Positions 20,365 to 31,209 of a DNA stretch of 64,000 nucleotides are shown in pieces. The stretch's first letter is position 1, and every line of letters starts with the position of its first letter. The translations under genes and the position numbers were made by a program. This DNA comes from Streptomyces sp. XD-27 (lineage in GTDB: Bacteria > Actinomycetota > Actinomycetes > Streptomycetales > Streptomycetaceae). The notes below the pieces were generated by a model. It saw only the letters and a program-made list of their open reading frames with translations. It was not told the DNA's origin and made no database searches. The DNA lies in the NCBI RefSeq assembly GCF_030553055.1, contig NZ_CP130713.1:6448001-6512000 (forward strand), given 5' to 3'.

Positions 20365-21069
20365 TCAGGCCCACGTGAACGAGTCCAGGTGGGCGAAGAC
20401 GACCACGTTGGCGGTGTAGTCCCGGGCGGCGTGGTCGTAGCTGCCGCCGCAGGTGATCAGCCGCAACTGGGCGTCCTCGGTCTCTCCGTAGACCTTCTCG
20501 TCCGGGAAGGCGTTCTTGGGGTACGTCTCGACGCCGTCCACCGTGAAGGTCGCCTCGATGCCGTCGGCACGGGTGACGGTGACCTTCTCCTTCGGCTTGA
20601 GGGAGGCGAGCGGCCAGAAGACCGCGGGGCCGGTCCGGGTGTCCACATGCCCGGCGACGATCGCGTTGCCGGGCTCGCCGGGTGACGCCCCCTCGCGGAA
20701 CCAGCCGACGAGGTTGCCGTCGTCGGCGGGCGGCGCGTTGAGCCGTCCCGCGCCGTCCAGGGTCAGCTCGGTGAACGGGGCGTTCACCCCGATCGAGGGG
20801 ATCGCCAGGCGGACCGGCGCGGAACGCGGCAGGGCGGGCCCGTGCCGGGGTATGCCCGGTGTCTCCGGCGCCGGCGGCGGGGACGCCGCGGGCGCCGGCG
20901 CGGGCCGCGGCGCGGTCGCCTCGGAGGGCGCGTCGACGTGGTTGTAGATCAAGAGCGCGCCGAGGAGGGCCGCCGCCGCGGCCCAGCGGAGGGCGCGGGA
21001 GCCGCCGTCGGCGCCCTGCGGGCCCGGCGCCGGGCCCGCGTCCTGTGCGGGGTCCTGACTTCTGCCCAT
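20365..21069 (-). CDS. Class F-like sortase
   Basis: Membrane-anchored transpeptidase of 234 aa. An N-terminal transmembrane helix (WAAAAALLGALLIYNHV) is followed by a Pro/Ala-rich stalk and the sortase beta-barrel. The catalytic histidine is in IVAGHVDT, the cysteine in LRLITCGGSYD and the arginine in HAARDYTANVVVFAHL. This order and the DTRTGPAVFWPL loop are typical of actinobacterial class E/F enzymes. The ATG at 21069 follows GAAAGG. The next gene upstream encodes a secreted protein with a C-terminal helix and Arg tail, a probable substrate. Confidence 0.9.
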   Translation of the reverse strand: MGRSQDPAQDAGPAPGPQGADGGSRALRWAAAAALLGALLIYNHVDAPSEATAPRPAPAPAASPPPAPETPGIPRHGPALPRSAPVRLAIPSIGVNAPFTELTLDGAGRLNAPPADDGNLVGWFREGASPGEPGNAIVAGHVDTRTGPAVFWPLASLKPKEKVTVTRADGIEATFTVDGVETYPKNAFPDEKVYGETEDAQLRLITCGGSYDHAARDYTANVVVFAHLDSFTWA

Positions 21070-21174
21070 GGAGCGTCGCCTTTCTCGGGCCGGGGGCGGT
21101 GGCCGGCAGCACCGTGGCCACCGCCGCCGCGCGGCGATGGCCACAGCACATCGGTATACGGCGGGGGAGTCGCC

Positions 21175-21777
21175 TCAGACGGACGTGCCCGACGGCGTGC
21201 GGCGACGCAGCACGTAGGCACCGGCGCCCACGCCGCCGACCAGCAGGACCGCTCCGGCGGCCATGCCCGCGCCGCTGTCGAGGGCCATGCCGCCGCCACC
21301 GGTCTGCACGCCGCCGTGCGGCCGCTGCTGCTCGTCCGGGCTGACACCCTCATGTCCCTTGCCGGGCTCCCTGCCCTCATGGCCCTCGTCGGGCGGCATG
21401 CCCTCGTGTCCCTTGCCGGGGACCTGGCCCTCATGGCCCTTGGCCGGCTGCTGGGCCGGGTGCTGGGCCGGGTGCTGGCCCTCGTCGCCCTTGGACTGGC
21501 CCGCGGTGGCATCCTGCTCCATGCCCTTGGTCGACTGACCCTTGGTCATGTCGCCCGCGTCCTTGTCCTTGTCCGGCAGTGCGCCGTCGGCCTCATCGCC
21601 ACTCGGCTGGGCACCGTGGTCCGTGATGGGGCTGGACGGGTCGCGGGGCTGGGTCTGGGTGTAGCCCTCGTCGGTTCCCGGGTCGGTGACGACGTCCGCG
21701 AGGGCCGCGGCAGGGGTACCCAGGGTCAGAGCGGTGCCCAGCACCGCGCCGGCTATGAGAGTGCGAGTCGAACGCAT
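21175..21777 (-). CDS. Secreted, cell-surface GHEG-repeat protein, likely sortase substrate
   Basis: A 200-aa protein with a signal peptide ending ALA-DVV. A disordered Asp/Gln/Lys/Gly-rich body contains four GHEG units in KGHEG/EGHEG contexts alternating with PDE and PGK at about residues 113-150. A C-terminal sorting-like region reads GGVQTGGGGMALDSG, then a hydrophobic helix and RRR. There is no canonical LPxTG; QTGGGG sits where the sorting pentapeptide normally lies. Immediately adjacent to the class F-like sortase in the same orientation, it is a good candidate for wall anchoring. The His/Asp/Glu-rich repeats could bind metal, which is inference. Confidence 0.75.
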   Translation of the reverse strand: MRSTRTLIAGAVLGTALTLGTPAAALADVVTDPGTDEGYTQTQPRDPSSPITDHGAQPSGDEADGALPDKDKDAGDMTKGQSTKGMEQDATAGQSKGDEGQHPAQHPAQQPAKGHEGQVPGKGHEGMPPDEGHEGREPGKGHEGVSPDEQQRPHGGVQTGGGGMALDSGAGMAAGAVLLVGGVGAGAYVLRRRTPSGTSV

Positions 21778-21940
21778 GATCCATCCTTTCGGTGCTCCAG
21801 CCGATTACTGACCATCCGTCAGATAAGGGGGATCTGGCGGAGCCACCGCTCCCACCGTCAGCCAACCGTGACCAGGCCGCCACTCGGTGTAGCGGCATTC
21901 GGGTGGATGCTGTGCGCCCTTCGGGTGGCCTTACGGCGTG

Positions 21941-23278
21941 TCAGGCGCCGATGAGGCCGGTGGTGTGGGTGGCGGACCGGAACTCCGGGCGGGCGAGCGT
22001 GCGCCGCAGGAAGCCCACCGTGGTCCGCACCCCCTCGCCGCCGACCCGGAACTCGCCCAGCGCCCGGTCCATACGGGCCAGCGCCTGTTCGCGGTCCGGC
22101 GCCCACACCACGGTCTTGGCCAGCAGCGAGTCGTAATGCGGTCCCACCAGGAAGCCCGGGTAGGCGTGCGTGTCGACGCGCACGAACGGACCGCCGGGGG
22201 TGACGAACTCCGTCAGCCGGCCCGGCGCCGGGCTGAAGTCCCGCTCCGGGTCCTCGGCGTTGACCCGGCACTCCACGGCCACGCCGCGCCGCACCACGTC
22301 CTCCTGACGCAGCGACAGCCGCTGCCCGGCGGCGATCAGGAGCTGCTCGCGCACGATGTCGACGCCGGTGATCATCTCGGTGACCGGATGCTCGACCTGG
22401 AGCCGGCAGTTGATCTCCATCAGGTGGAAGTCCATGGACGGCGCCAGCACGAACTCGAAGGTGCCCGCGCCGACGTAGCCGACCGCCTCCGCGCCCCGCA
22501 CGGCCGCCGCGCACAGCGCGTCCCGCACCGCCACGGGCAGGTTCGGGGCCGGGGCCTCCTCCACGATCTTCTGGTGCCGCCGCTGCACCGAGCAGTCGCG
22601 CTCGCCCAGGTGGATCGTGGTGCCCTGCCCGTCGCCGATCACCTGGACCTCGATGTGCCGGGCGTCCTCCACGAACCGCTCCAGATACAGCCGCTCGTCG
22701 CCGAAGACCGCGCGGGCGTGCGCGCGGGTGCGCTCGAAGGCGTGCACCAGACCGCCCGGCTCGCGCACCACGGCCATGCCGCGGCCGCCGCCGCCGGCCA
22801 CCGCCTTGAGGATCACCGGATAGCCGGTGCGCCGCGCGATCTCCTTGGCCTCGGCCGCCGAGGCCACCGCGCCGGTGCTCCCGGGCAGCACCGGCAGCCC
22901 CGCCTCCGCCATCAGCGCCCGTGCCGCCGCCTTGTCGCCCAACTGCTGCATCACCCGCGGCGACGGGCCGATGAAGGCGATCCCATGGGCCTCGCAGACC
23001 TCCGCGAAGTCCGGGTCCTCCGACAGGAAGCCGTAGCCGGGATGGATCGCCTGCGCCCCGGTGCGCAGCGCCGACTCCACGATCGCGGGCACGCTCAGAT
23101 AGCTGCCCTTGGCCTGCGGCGGGCCGATGTGGACGGCCTCGTCCGCCAGCCGTACGACCGACGAGTCGCGGTCCGCCGTGGAGTACACCGCGACCGTCCG
23201 CACCCCCAGCTCACGGCAGGCGCGGATCACGCGCACGGCGATCTCGCCCCGGTTGGCCACCAGCACCGTGGAGAACAC
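21941..23278 (-). CDS. accC: Acetyl-CoA carboxylase, biotin carboxylase subunit
   Basis: Carboxylates the biotin on BCCP using ATP and bicarbonate, the first half-reaction of malonyl-CoA formation. The 445-aa length and order fit stand-alone AccC: VLVANRGEIAVRVIRACRELG at the start, the ATP-grasp glycine loop GGGGRGM near residue 165, ERDCSVQRRHQK near 230, and EINCRLQVEHPVTEMITG near 288. Start is GTG 23278, 6 bp after the BCCP stop. It is the last gene of the type II PKS operon; dedicated carboxylase subunits in such clusters raise the supply of malonyl extender units. Confidence 0.95.
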   Translation of the reverse strand: MFSTVLVANRGEIAVRVIRACRELGVRTVAVYSTADRDSSVVRLADEAVHIGPPQAKGSYLSVPAIVESALRTGAQAIHPGYGFLSEDPDFAEVCEAHGIAFIGPSPRVMQQLGDKAAARALMAEAGLPVLPGSTGAVASAAEAKEIARRTGYPVILKAVAGGGGRGMAVVREPGGLVHAFERTRAHARAVFGDERLYLERFVEDARHIEVQVIGDGQGTTIHLGERDCSVQRRHQKIVEEAPAPNLPVAVRDALCAAAVRGAEAVGYVGAGTFEFVLAPSMDFHLMEINCRLQVEHPVTEMITGVDIVREQLLIAAGQRLSLRQEDVVRRGVAVECRVNAEDPERDFSPAPGRLTEFVTPGGPFVRVDTHAYPGFLVGPHYDSLLAKTVVWAPDREQALARMDRALGEFRVGGEGVRTTVGFLRRTLARPEFRSATHTTGLIGA

Positions 23279-23284
23279 GCCGGA

Positions 23285-23920
23285 TCACCCCCTGCCGGCC
23301 GCGCCCGCGTCCCCGGGCAGCGGTTCGAGCCGGACCAGCCGCTGCTGGAACTCCACCGGCTGCCCGTCCGAGGCCAGGATCTCCACCACCCGCCCGGCGG
23401 TGTCCGCCTCGACCCGGCTCATCATCTTCATGACCTCCAGGATCCCGACCGGCTGACCCGCCCGTACGGTGTCGCCGACGGAGACGAACGGCGGCGCGCC
23501 GGGCTCGGGGGAGCGGTAGAACGTGCCGACGGTCGGGGCGCACACGAAGTGGCCCCCGGCCTCCGGCGGCCCGCCGGGCTCCGGGCCGGTGCGGACGGCC
23601 TCCGCGCCGGTGGGGACGGCCTCCGGCGCCGTACGGACCGCGGCCGCCCCCATGCCCGTATCCGCGCCGGTACGGGTGGGAGCCGCCGCGGTCGGACCGG
23701 CCTCCGGATCGGCCCACTCCACCTCCACGGTCGTCTGCCCGTGCTGGACCCTGACCCGGCGCGGCGGTCCGGCCGAGGAGCCGGCCAGCTCGGCGACGGT
23801 ACGGCAGACCGACTCCAGGCTGACCTGGATGAGCGGCACGCGGGCCGCCGCGCCGGGTACGTGCCCGTTCTCGTGCTGCTCGGTCTGATGCTCGTGCTGG
23901 GTGGTGCTCTCCGAAGTCAC
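23285..23920 (-). CDS. accB: Acetyl-CoA carboxylase, biotin carboxyl carrier protein
   Basis: A 211-aa carrier protein. The C-terminal biotinyl domain has the lysine in GILEVMKMMSRVEAD; the usual AMKMMN becomes VMKMMS. The family thumb region is around SPEPGAPPFVSVGD. The N-terminal half is a His/Gln-rich start and a Thr/Ala/Pro linker with duplicated EAVPTGAEAVRTG units, typical of flexible swinging-arm linkers. GTG 23920 has an AAGGAGC site. It lies between the fused carboxyltransferase and AccC in one transcript. Confidence 0.92.
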   Translation of the reverse strand: MTSESTTQHEHQTEQHENGHVPGAAARVPLIQVSLESVCRTVAELAGSSAGPPRRVRVQHGQTTVEVEWADPEAGPTAAAPTRTGADTGMGAAAVRTAPEAVPTGAEAVRTGPEPGGPPEAGGHFVCAPTVGTFYRSPEPGAPPFVSVGDTVRAGQPVGILEVMKMMSRVEADTAGRVVEILASDGQPVEFQQRLVRLEPLPGDAGAAGRG

Positions 23921-23961
23921 GATGCTCCTTGGGTCCTTGGGACATACGAGGTCACATGAGG

Positions 23962-25737
23962 TCACGACGCTCCGTGCGGAGCGGGCGCGGGGTCCGCGGC
24001 GCCGAAGCGGTGGAACCGGCGGCGCCGCGCGTCGAGGAGCCGGTCCGTTCCCCAGGGCTCCAGTTCGTCGAGGGCCGCCGTCACGGCGGCACCGAGGAGC
24101 TGCGCCGCGGCGGCGTGGTCGAGGTGCGCGCCGCCCGGCGGCTCCGCGACGACGCCGTCCACGACGCCCAGGCGCAGCAGTTCCCGGGCGTGGACGCGCA
24201 GCGCCGCCGCGGCACGTGGCGCCGCCTGCGGGTCCTTCCACAGGATCGCGGCGCAGCCCTCGGGGCTGATGACGGAGTACACGCCGTGCGCGCTGACCAG
24301 CACCCGGTCGGCCACGGCCAGCGCCAGCGCGCCCCCGCTGCCGCCCTCGCCGGTCAGCACGGTCACCACCGGCACCGGCAGCCGGGACATCAGCCGCAGG
24401 CTCTCCGCGATGGCGACGGCCTGGCCGCCGCGCTCGGCCTCCGGGCCCGGGTAGGCGCCCGGCGTGTCGATGAGGGTGACCACCGGCAGCCGGAGCTTGG
24501 CGGCCATCAGCATCAGGCGGGCGGCCTTGCGGTAGCCGCCGGGGGTGGGCATCCCGAAGTTGCGGCGCTGCCGCTCGGCGAGGTCGGGGCCGCCCTTGTG
24601 GTGCCCGATCAGCATCACCGTCCGGTCGCCGAGCCGTCCGGGCCCGCCGACGATGGCCGTGCAGTCCGTACCGATCCGGTCGCCGTGCAACTCGTGGAAG
24701 TCCTCCAGCAGATGGCTCACATAGTCGAGGGTCCCGGGCCGGTCCGGATGCCGGGCGAGCCGTACCGCGTCCCAGGACTCGCAGTCCGGCACCTCCTCGA
24801 CCCGCCGCAGCACCGCGGGCCCCGCCGCCCCCGCCACGGGGGCGGCCTCCGACGCGGCGGCCTTCGCGACCCTCGGCTCCTCGCCACCGCCCGGCACCTG
24901 GCCGCCGCCCGGCGCCGTGCCGTGGCTCCGGGGCAGGGACAGCAGGCGGCCCAGCGTGGTGCGCAGGGCCGAGCGGGGGACGACGTCGTCCAAGAGGCCG
25001 TGCGCCAGGAGGAACTCGGCCGTCTGGAAGCCCTCCGGCAAGCGCTCGCCCGTCGTCTGCTCGATGACGCGCGGCCCCGCGAAGCCCATCCGGGCCCCCG
25101 GTTCCGCCAGGATCACATCCGTGAGGGTCGCGAAGGACGCGGCGACGCCGCCGTACGTCGGGTCGGTGACCAAGGAGACCGTCAGGACGCCCGCCTCGTC
25201 CAGTTCGGCCAGCGCCTGCGCGGTCTTGGCCATCTGCATCAGGGACAGCACGCCCTCCTGCATCCGCGCCCCGCCCGACGCCGTGACGATCAGCAGCGGC
25301 ACCCGCTCCCGCAGGCTCGTCCGCGCCGCCTCGGTGATCAGCGCGCCGACCTCGCAGCCCAGGCTGCCGCCCAGGAAGCGGAAGTCCATCACGGCCGCCA
25401 CCACCGGCCGGCCCGCGATCCGGCCGCGGGCCCCGATCGCCGCCTCCCGCAGCCCGGTGTCGGTCCGTGCCGCCGCCAGCCGGTCCGGATACGGGCGGAC
25501 GTCCACGAAGCCGAGCGGATCCCGCACCGGCTCCGTCTCGTCGATCGGCGAGGCGGAACCGGGGTCGAGCAGATGCTCCAGCCGCTGCGGCGCGGTCAGC
25601 GGGCTGTGCCGGCCGCACTCGGGGCAGACGCCCAGGGTGCGGCGGAAACGCTTGCCGTAGATCAGGGCGGCGCAGCGCTCGCATCTGACCCACTCCGGCG
25701 TCCGGGCGGCGGCGGACCGGTCATCCGTCGCGGTCAT
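23962..25737 (-). CDS. accD: Acetyl-CoA carboxylase carboxyltransferase, fused beta-alpha (AccD-AccA)
   Basis: A 591-aa fusion of both carboxyltransferase subunits, transferring the carboxyl from biotin to acetyl-CoA. The beta half (about 1-280) begins with the Cys4 zinc finger CxxC...CxxC around [14 protein letters not shown] and CPECGRH and contains the GARMQEG oxyanion region. The alpha half (about 310-591) has [27 protein letters not shown] and [11 protein letters not shown] linker rich in Gly/Pro/Glu joins them. Such fusions are common in actinomycete aromatic polyketide clusters. It starts 38 bp after the cyclase stop codon. Confidence 0.95.
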   Translation of the reverse strand: MTATDDRSAAARTPEWVRCERCAALIYGKRFRRTLGVCPECGRHSPLTAPQRLEHLLDPGSASPIDETEPVRDPLGFVDVRPYPDRLAAARTDTGLREAAIGARGRIAGRPVVAAVMDFRFLGGSLGCEVGALITEAARTSLRERVPLLIVTASGGARMQEGVLSLMQMAKTAQALAELDEAGVLTVSLVTDPTYGGVAASFATLTDVILAEPGARMGFAGPRVIEQTTGERLPEGFQTAEFLLAHGLLDDVVPRSALRTTLGRLLSLPRSHGTAPGGGQVPGGGEEPRVAKAAASEAAPVAGAAGPAVLRRVEEVPDCESWDAVRLARHPDRPGTLDYVSHLLEDFHELHGDRIGTDCTAIVGGPGRLGDRTVMLIGHHKGGPDLAERQRRNFGMPTPGGYRKAARLMLMAAKLRLPVVTLIDTPGAYPGPEAERGGQAVAIAESLRLMSRLPVPVVTVLTGEGGSGGALALAVADRVLVSAHGVYSVISPEGCAAILWKDPQAAPRAAAALRVHARELLRLGVVDGVVAEPPGGAHLDHAAAAQLLGAAVTAALDELEPWGTDRLLDARRRRFHRFGAADPAPAPHGAS

Positions 25738-25774
25738 GGGGCGGCCTCCTTCCGGTGTCCTTCTCGGGTCGGGT

Positions 25775-26856
<1,082 letters not shown>

Positions 26857-26857
<1 letters not shown>

Positions 26858-28140
26858 CAGTCATCTCCTTCCGCGCGGCGCAGGACGAGCGCCGCGTTGG
26901 ATCCCATCAGTCCCCGGCTGAGCACCAGCGCCGTCCGCAGCTCGGCGCGGCGGGCCCGGCCGGTCACCAGGTCCAGGTCGCAGGCGGTCTCGGTGACCCG
27001 GGGGGTCGGCGGCACGATGCCGTGCTCCAGGGCGAACACCGCGCAGGTCACGTCCAGCGGGGGAGCGCCGCAGTAGGCCCGGCCGTAACCGGCCTTCGGC
27101 GCGGTCACCGGGACCCGCCCGGCGCGCGGCCCCAGGACGTCCGCGAGCGCCAGCGCCTCGGCCCGGTCCGCCTCCGGCACGCCCAGCGCGTCGGCGAAGA
27201 CCACGTCGACCTCCTCCGGTGCGCACCGGGCCCGCTCCAGCGCCATCCGCGCCGCCCGCGCCAGCCCCTCCCGGGTGCCGGGCCAGCCCGGCGGCCCGGT
27301 GAACGTCGCGCCGTGCCCGGCGACCCGGGCCCGGATCGGCGCCCCGCGCAGCCGGGCCGTCCACTCCTCCTCCACCACGAGCATCGCGCCGCCCTCGGCG
27401 GGCACGAACCCGCAGGCGCCGGCGGAGAACGGCAGGTAGGCGTGGTCGGGCTCGGTGGCCCGGCTCAGCTCCGGGAACGCCAGCTGGCAGACGATCGAGT
27501 ACGGGATCAGGGGCGCCTCGGCGGCGCCCACCACCATCGCGTCCGCCCCGCGCCGGATGCCCCGGCAGGCGTGCGCGATGGCGTCCAGGCCGCCCGCCTC
27601 GTCGGCGGCCACCACCCCGCACGGGCCCTTGAAGCCGCCGCGGATGGAGATCTGTCCGGTGCTGGCCGCGTAGAACCAGGCGATGGACTGGTACGGGCCG
27701 ACGAACTGCGGCCCCTTCCCCCACAGCCGCTCCAGCTCGTGCTGGCCGAACTCGTTGCCGCCCGACCCGGCGGCGGTCACCACGCCCACCGCGTACGGCG
27801 ACTCCTTGTCGGAGCGCAGTCCGGCGCCCGCCAGCGCCATGTCCGCCGCCGCCATCGCGAAATGGCTGAACCGGTCCGTCTGGACCAGGTACCGGTCCTC
27901 GACCGCCGCCCCCGGATCGAAGGCCCTGACCTCCCCCGCCACCTTCAGCGGGTAGTCCTGGCAGCCCTCCCGGCTGATCCGGTCCAGGACGCCGACGCCC
28001 TCCCGGACCGCCTTCCAGAACGCCTCGGCGCCGATGCCGTTCGGCGCGATGACGCCGAGGCCGGTGATGACCGCCGACCGGCGCTCCGCCTGCCGGCTTC
28101 CCGTGGGCCGGCTCCCGGCCGACCCGCCGCCGAGGCTCAT
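26857..28140 (-). CDS. Type II PKS ketosynthase beta / chain length factor (whiE ORFIV-like)
   Basis: A 427-aa KAS-fold partner of KS-alpha that controls chain length. It lacks the catalytic cysteine. Chain length factors normally have glutamine (AEQAGG) there; here the motif is [14 protein letters not shown] with Glu181 at that place. It retains the C-terminal [15 protein letters not shown] and [16 protein letters not shown] regions. An N-terminal Gly/Arg-rich extension of about 20 residues is visible. It overlaps KS-alpha by ATGA. In spore-pigment systems this pair is associated with long, about 24-carbon chains; that length is inferred from family membership. Confidence 0.93.
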
Positions 28141-29405
28141 CGCGACCTCCCGTCGTCCCGGCCCATGACCACCGCGGACTGGAAGCCGCCGAAGCCGCTG
28201 CCCACGGAGAGCACCTGGTGCAGGGCCGCCGCGCGGGCGGTCACGGGCACGTAGTCCAGGTCGCACGCGGGGTCCCGGTCGCGGTAGTTGGCGGTCGGCG
28301 GGATGACGCCGTGGTGCAGCGCCAGCGTGCACGCGACGAGTTCTATGGCGCCTATCGCGCCCAGCGAATGGCCGATCATCGACTTGATCGAACTCATCGG
28401 CGTGACGTAGGCGTGCGCGCCCAGCGAGCGCTTCACGGCCGCCGTCTCGTGCCGGTCGTTCTGCTGGGTGCCCGAGCCGTGCGCGTTGACGTAGTCGATG
28501 TCGGTGCCCTCGACATGAGCGTGTCTCAGTGCGCAGTCGATGGCCATCGACATCTCGAGTCCTTCCCGGGTCAGGCCGGTCATGTGGTACGCGTTGCCGA
28601 ACGTGGCGAACCCCTCGACGTCGCAGTAGGCGCGCGCGCCCCGGTGGCGCGCGTGCTCCCGCTCCTCCAGGACCAGCACCGCGCCGCCCTCGCCCAGGAC
28701 GAAGCCGTCGCGCGAGGCGTCGAACGGCCGGGACGCGTGCCGCGGGTCGGCGTTGTTGGCGCTGGTCGCCTTGATCGCGTCGAAGCAGGCGACGGTGATC
28801 GGCGAGATGGGGGAGTCCGCGGCACCCGCGATGCACACGTCCGCGCCGCCCTCCTCGATGGTGTGCAGGGCGTAGCCGACCGCGTCGAGCCCGGAGGTGC
28901 AGCCGGTGGAGACCGTCTGCACCGGGCCCCGGGCGCCGAACCGCCCCCCGACCTCGGCGGCCAGGGCGCTGGGCGAGAACGCGCGGTCCAGGTGCGGGCC
29001 CGCCGCGCGGTGGTCCACGGACCAGTGCCCGCCGTCGTCGCTGACCAGCCGGTAGTCGTGTTCCAGCCGGGTGGTGGCGCCCACCGCGGTCCCCAACGAG
29101 ACCCCGACCCGCCACAGGTCCTCGTCGCGCAGGTCCAGACCGGCGTCGTGGACCGCCTCGTCGGCGGCGACCATCGCGAACTGCACGTACCGGTCGGCGC
29201 GCGCCACCTCGTCGGGGGACAGGCCGTGCTCGGCCGGATCGAAGTCGCATTCGGCCGCTATCCGGGACCGGAAGCCGGCCGGGTCGAAGAGGGTGATCCC
29301 GCGGGTGGCGGTGCGGCCCGCGGCGAGCAGGTCCCAGAACGCCGGTACCCCCACGCCGCCGGGGGCGACGACGCCCACCCCGGTGACCGACACCCGCCGG
29401 GTCAT
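28137..29405 (-). CDS. Type II PKS ketosynthase alpha (whiE ORFIII-like)
   Basis: A 422-aa beta-ketoacyl synthase that condenses malonyl units into the poly-beta-keto chain. The active-site cysteine is Cys169 in [13 protein letters not shown], the usual number for this family. The histidines are in [12 protein letters not shown] and [13 protein letters not shown], and the C-terminal [13 protein letters not shown] is intact. ATG 29405 overlaps the cupin stop, and its own stop overlaps KS-beta, so the three genes are tightly coupled. Confidence 0.96.
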   Translation of the reverse strand: MTRRVSVTGVGVVAPGGVGVPAFWDLLAAGRTATRGITLFDPAGFRSRIAAECDFDPAEHGLSPDEVARADRYVQFAMVAADEAVHDAGLDLRDEDLWRVGVSLGTAVGATTRLEHDYRLVSDDGGHWSVDHRAAGPHLDRAFSPSALAAEVGGRFGARGPVQTVSTGCTSGLDAVGYALHTIEEGGADVCIAGAADSPISPITVACFDAIKATSANNADPRHASRPFDASRDGFVLGEGGAVLVLEEREHARHRGARAYCDVEGFATFGNAYHMTGLTREGLEMSMAIDCALRHAHVEGTDIDYVNAHGSGTQQNDRHETAAVKRSLGAHAYVTPMSSIKSMIGHSLGAIGAIELVACTLALHHGVIPPTANYRDRDPACDLDYVPVTARAAALHQVLSVGSGFGGFQSAVVMGRDDGRSR

Positions 29406-29812
29406 GACGGGACCTGGGCCGCTTCGGCGTCCTCGGTGTCCACGTGGCCCATGTTCGGGCGCGGCGCCAGCGGGCTGAGATGGAACACCATCCTGGCCTC
29501 GGCGTCCCCCACGTTGCGGAAGCGGTGGCGCATGAAGGTGGGGATCATCAGGCCCTGGTCGGTGCGGAGCGGATGCGCCTTGCCGTCCAGGTCCACCTCC
29601 AGCTCGCCGCTGACGACGTACACGAACTCCTCCGAGTACGGGTGGTAGTGCTCGCCGATGCGCTCCCCCGGGCCGAGCAGGGCCACCCCCATGAAGCCGC
29701 TGGTGGCGCCCACGGTGGCGGGGGTGAGCAGGGTGCGCAGATCACCGCCTCTGCGGCGGTTGGGCGGGACCTCGTCAAGACTCACGATGCACGGTGAGGT
29801 CTGGCTGCTCAT
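29402..29812 (-). CDS. Cupin domain protein (whiE ORFII-like)
   Basis: A 136-aa single-cupin protein. The two cupin motifs are visible as [25 protein letters not shown] and the later [22 protein letters not shown], with metal-ligand histidines and glutamate. Homologues sit next to KS-alpha in spore-pigment clusters; whether they are cyclases, oxygenases or folding aids is not settled. It is 107 bp downstream of the SchA/CurD gene. Confidence 0.88.
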   Translation of the reverse strand: MSSQTSPCIVSLDEVPPNRRRGGDLRTLLTPATVGATSGFMGVALLGPGERIGEHYHPYSEEFVYVVSGELEVDLDGKAHPLRTDQGLMIPTFMRHRFRNVGDAEARMVFHLSPLAPRPNMGHVDTEDAEAAQVPS

Positions 29813-29919
29813 GTCGGTTCCTTCCGTGAATGCCTGGCGTGGGCCGGTCGGCCACCCGGCGGGCGCGGCACGGCTGCTGACGTGACGTCAGCGGCTCGGC
29901 CGCCGGCCGTGGCCGGTGC

Positions 29920-31035
29920 TCAGTTGCCGGGCGCCCGCCGGTCGGTGACCGGGGTCATCGCGCAGTGCGCGACGAAGCGGCGCAGCCCCGCCTCGTCCGA
30001 CAGCGCGCCGTCCGGGCCGAGCTCGACCAGGCGGCCGAGCACGGCCGGGGCGCGCCGGCCGCCACCGACTCCGGCCACCACCGCCGCGTGCCGCTCCAGC
30101 GGCCCCGTGATGTCGACCATCCGCATGACGAGGTCGTCGCGGTGGAAGACCGTGGCGGCCAGGACCGGGTTCGCCGGGTCCCGCGCGACCAGCTCGTCCT
30201 GGCGCCTGAGCAGCGTGGCGACCGCTCCGCCGCAGCCGTACTTGACGGGGTAGAGCAGGGCGTGCCGGCGCACCTTCGCGTCGTCGTCCGCGCCGTTCCC
30301 CGCGGCGTACGGTCCGCCGCCCGCGGCCCGGTGCCATACGGCGGGCAGCGCCGCGCGCATGAAGAACGCGCGCGCCGAGTCGGGGTCGTCGAGGTCGCGG
30401 TCGACCTCCAGATGCGGGTTGATCGCCTCCTCGACGGCGCGGACCTGCGGCTGCCGTGCCACGTGGCGCAGCGCCGCCACCAGGTCGCCCTTGACCTCGA
30501 CCGCCCGGATGACCCGGTTGCCGCGCATGAACAGCGAGGTGCGCAGCAGCCGGGTGGTGTCGTCCACCCGCGCCTCGGGCGGCTCGTAGTCGGCCAGGAT
30601 CCGGGCCACGGCCTGCTCGCTGCCGGGCCGCACGGTGAAGGTGAGCGCGTGCCGCACCACACCGTCGCCGACCCGCGGCTCCGCCAGCAGGCCGTCCGAG
30701 GTCCGCACGCCCGCGGCCCCGTGACCGGTCTCGCGCATGATGGTGAACCGCAGCGACCTGGTGTCGTTCACGCACCCGTGCAGCGGTTTGACCATCTCCC
30801 GGTGCGCCTCGCTGTCCACCCACGCCAGGAACGGCTGGGCGCTCTCCCATTCGCTGGTGATCAGCCACTGGGAGGGGTTCTCGATGGACTGGCACAACTG
30901 GTCGCTCACATGGCCGGGTACGGCGGCCACCTGCCGGCAGAGCTGGTCATAGGCGTCCAGGAAGCGCCGCTGGGCTCCGTTGCGGACCTCCAGCAGCAGA
31001 ACGACCCGCAGGCGCGAGTCGGGCAGGGTGCTCAT
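29920..31035 (-). CDS. SchA/CurD-like polyketide protein with N-terminal ABM domain (whiE ORFI-like)
   Basis: A 371-aa protein with an N-terminal antibiotic-biosynthesis-monooxygenase-like ferredoxin domain, seen as VVLLLEVRNGAQRRFLDAY through WLITSEWESAQPFLAWVDS. Two SchA/CurD-type repeats follow, around RHALTFTVRPGSEQAVARIL and HALLYPVKYGCGGAVATLL. It is the first gene of spore-pigment operons of the curamycin/sch/whiE type; the family is implicated in oxidation or cyclisation but its exact role is unsettled. ATG 31035 has AAGGAG 10 bases upstream. Confidence 0.88.
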   Translation of the reverse strand: MSTLPDSRLRVVLLLEVRNGAQRRFLDAYDQLCRQVAAVPGHVSDQLCQSIENPSQWLITSEWESAQPFLAWVDSEAHREMVKPLHGCVNDTRSLRFTIMRETGHGAAGVRTSDGLLAEPRVGDGVVRHALTFTVRPGSEQAVARILADYEPPEARVDDTTRLLRTSLFMRGNRVIRAVEVKGDLVAALRHVARQPQVRAVEEAINPHLEVDRDLDDPDSARAFFMRAALPAVWHRAAGGGPYAAGNGADDDAKVRRHALLYPVKYGCGGAVATLLRRQDELVARDPANPVLAATVFHRDDLVMRMVDITGPLERHAAVVAGVGGGRRAPAVLGRLVELGPDGALSDEAGLRRFVAHCAMTPVTDRRAPGN

Positions 31036-31209
31036 ATGCCACCACTCCTTGAAGGGGGAAACATCTCCTTGAAAACGTGAACAAGGGGAACGTCGCCCGC
31101 TTCCCGATCGTGGAGCGCTCCCACAGGTGGCGCGAGATGTGTGGTCCATTCGGGTGAACGAGCCCCGCGGCCGTGCCCCGGTAATGGGCATTCCGGGCAT
31201 AGCTGCAAG
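31036..31209. promoter_or_regulatory. Divergent promoter region of the spore-pigment-type cluster
   Basis: A 174-bp non-coding interval separates the minus-strand PKS operon from the plus-strand hydroxylase. It is relatively A/T-richer near 31070-31090 and 31190-31210. In S. coelicolor the equivalent interval drives whiE ORFI-VII and ORFVIII in opposite directions during sporulation. I could not assign reliable -35/-10 boxes by eye. Confidence 0.55.
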
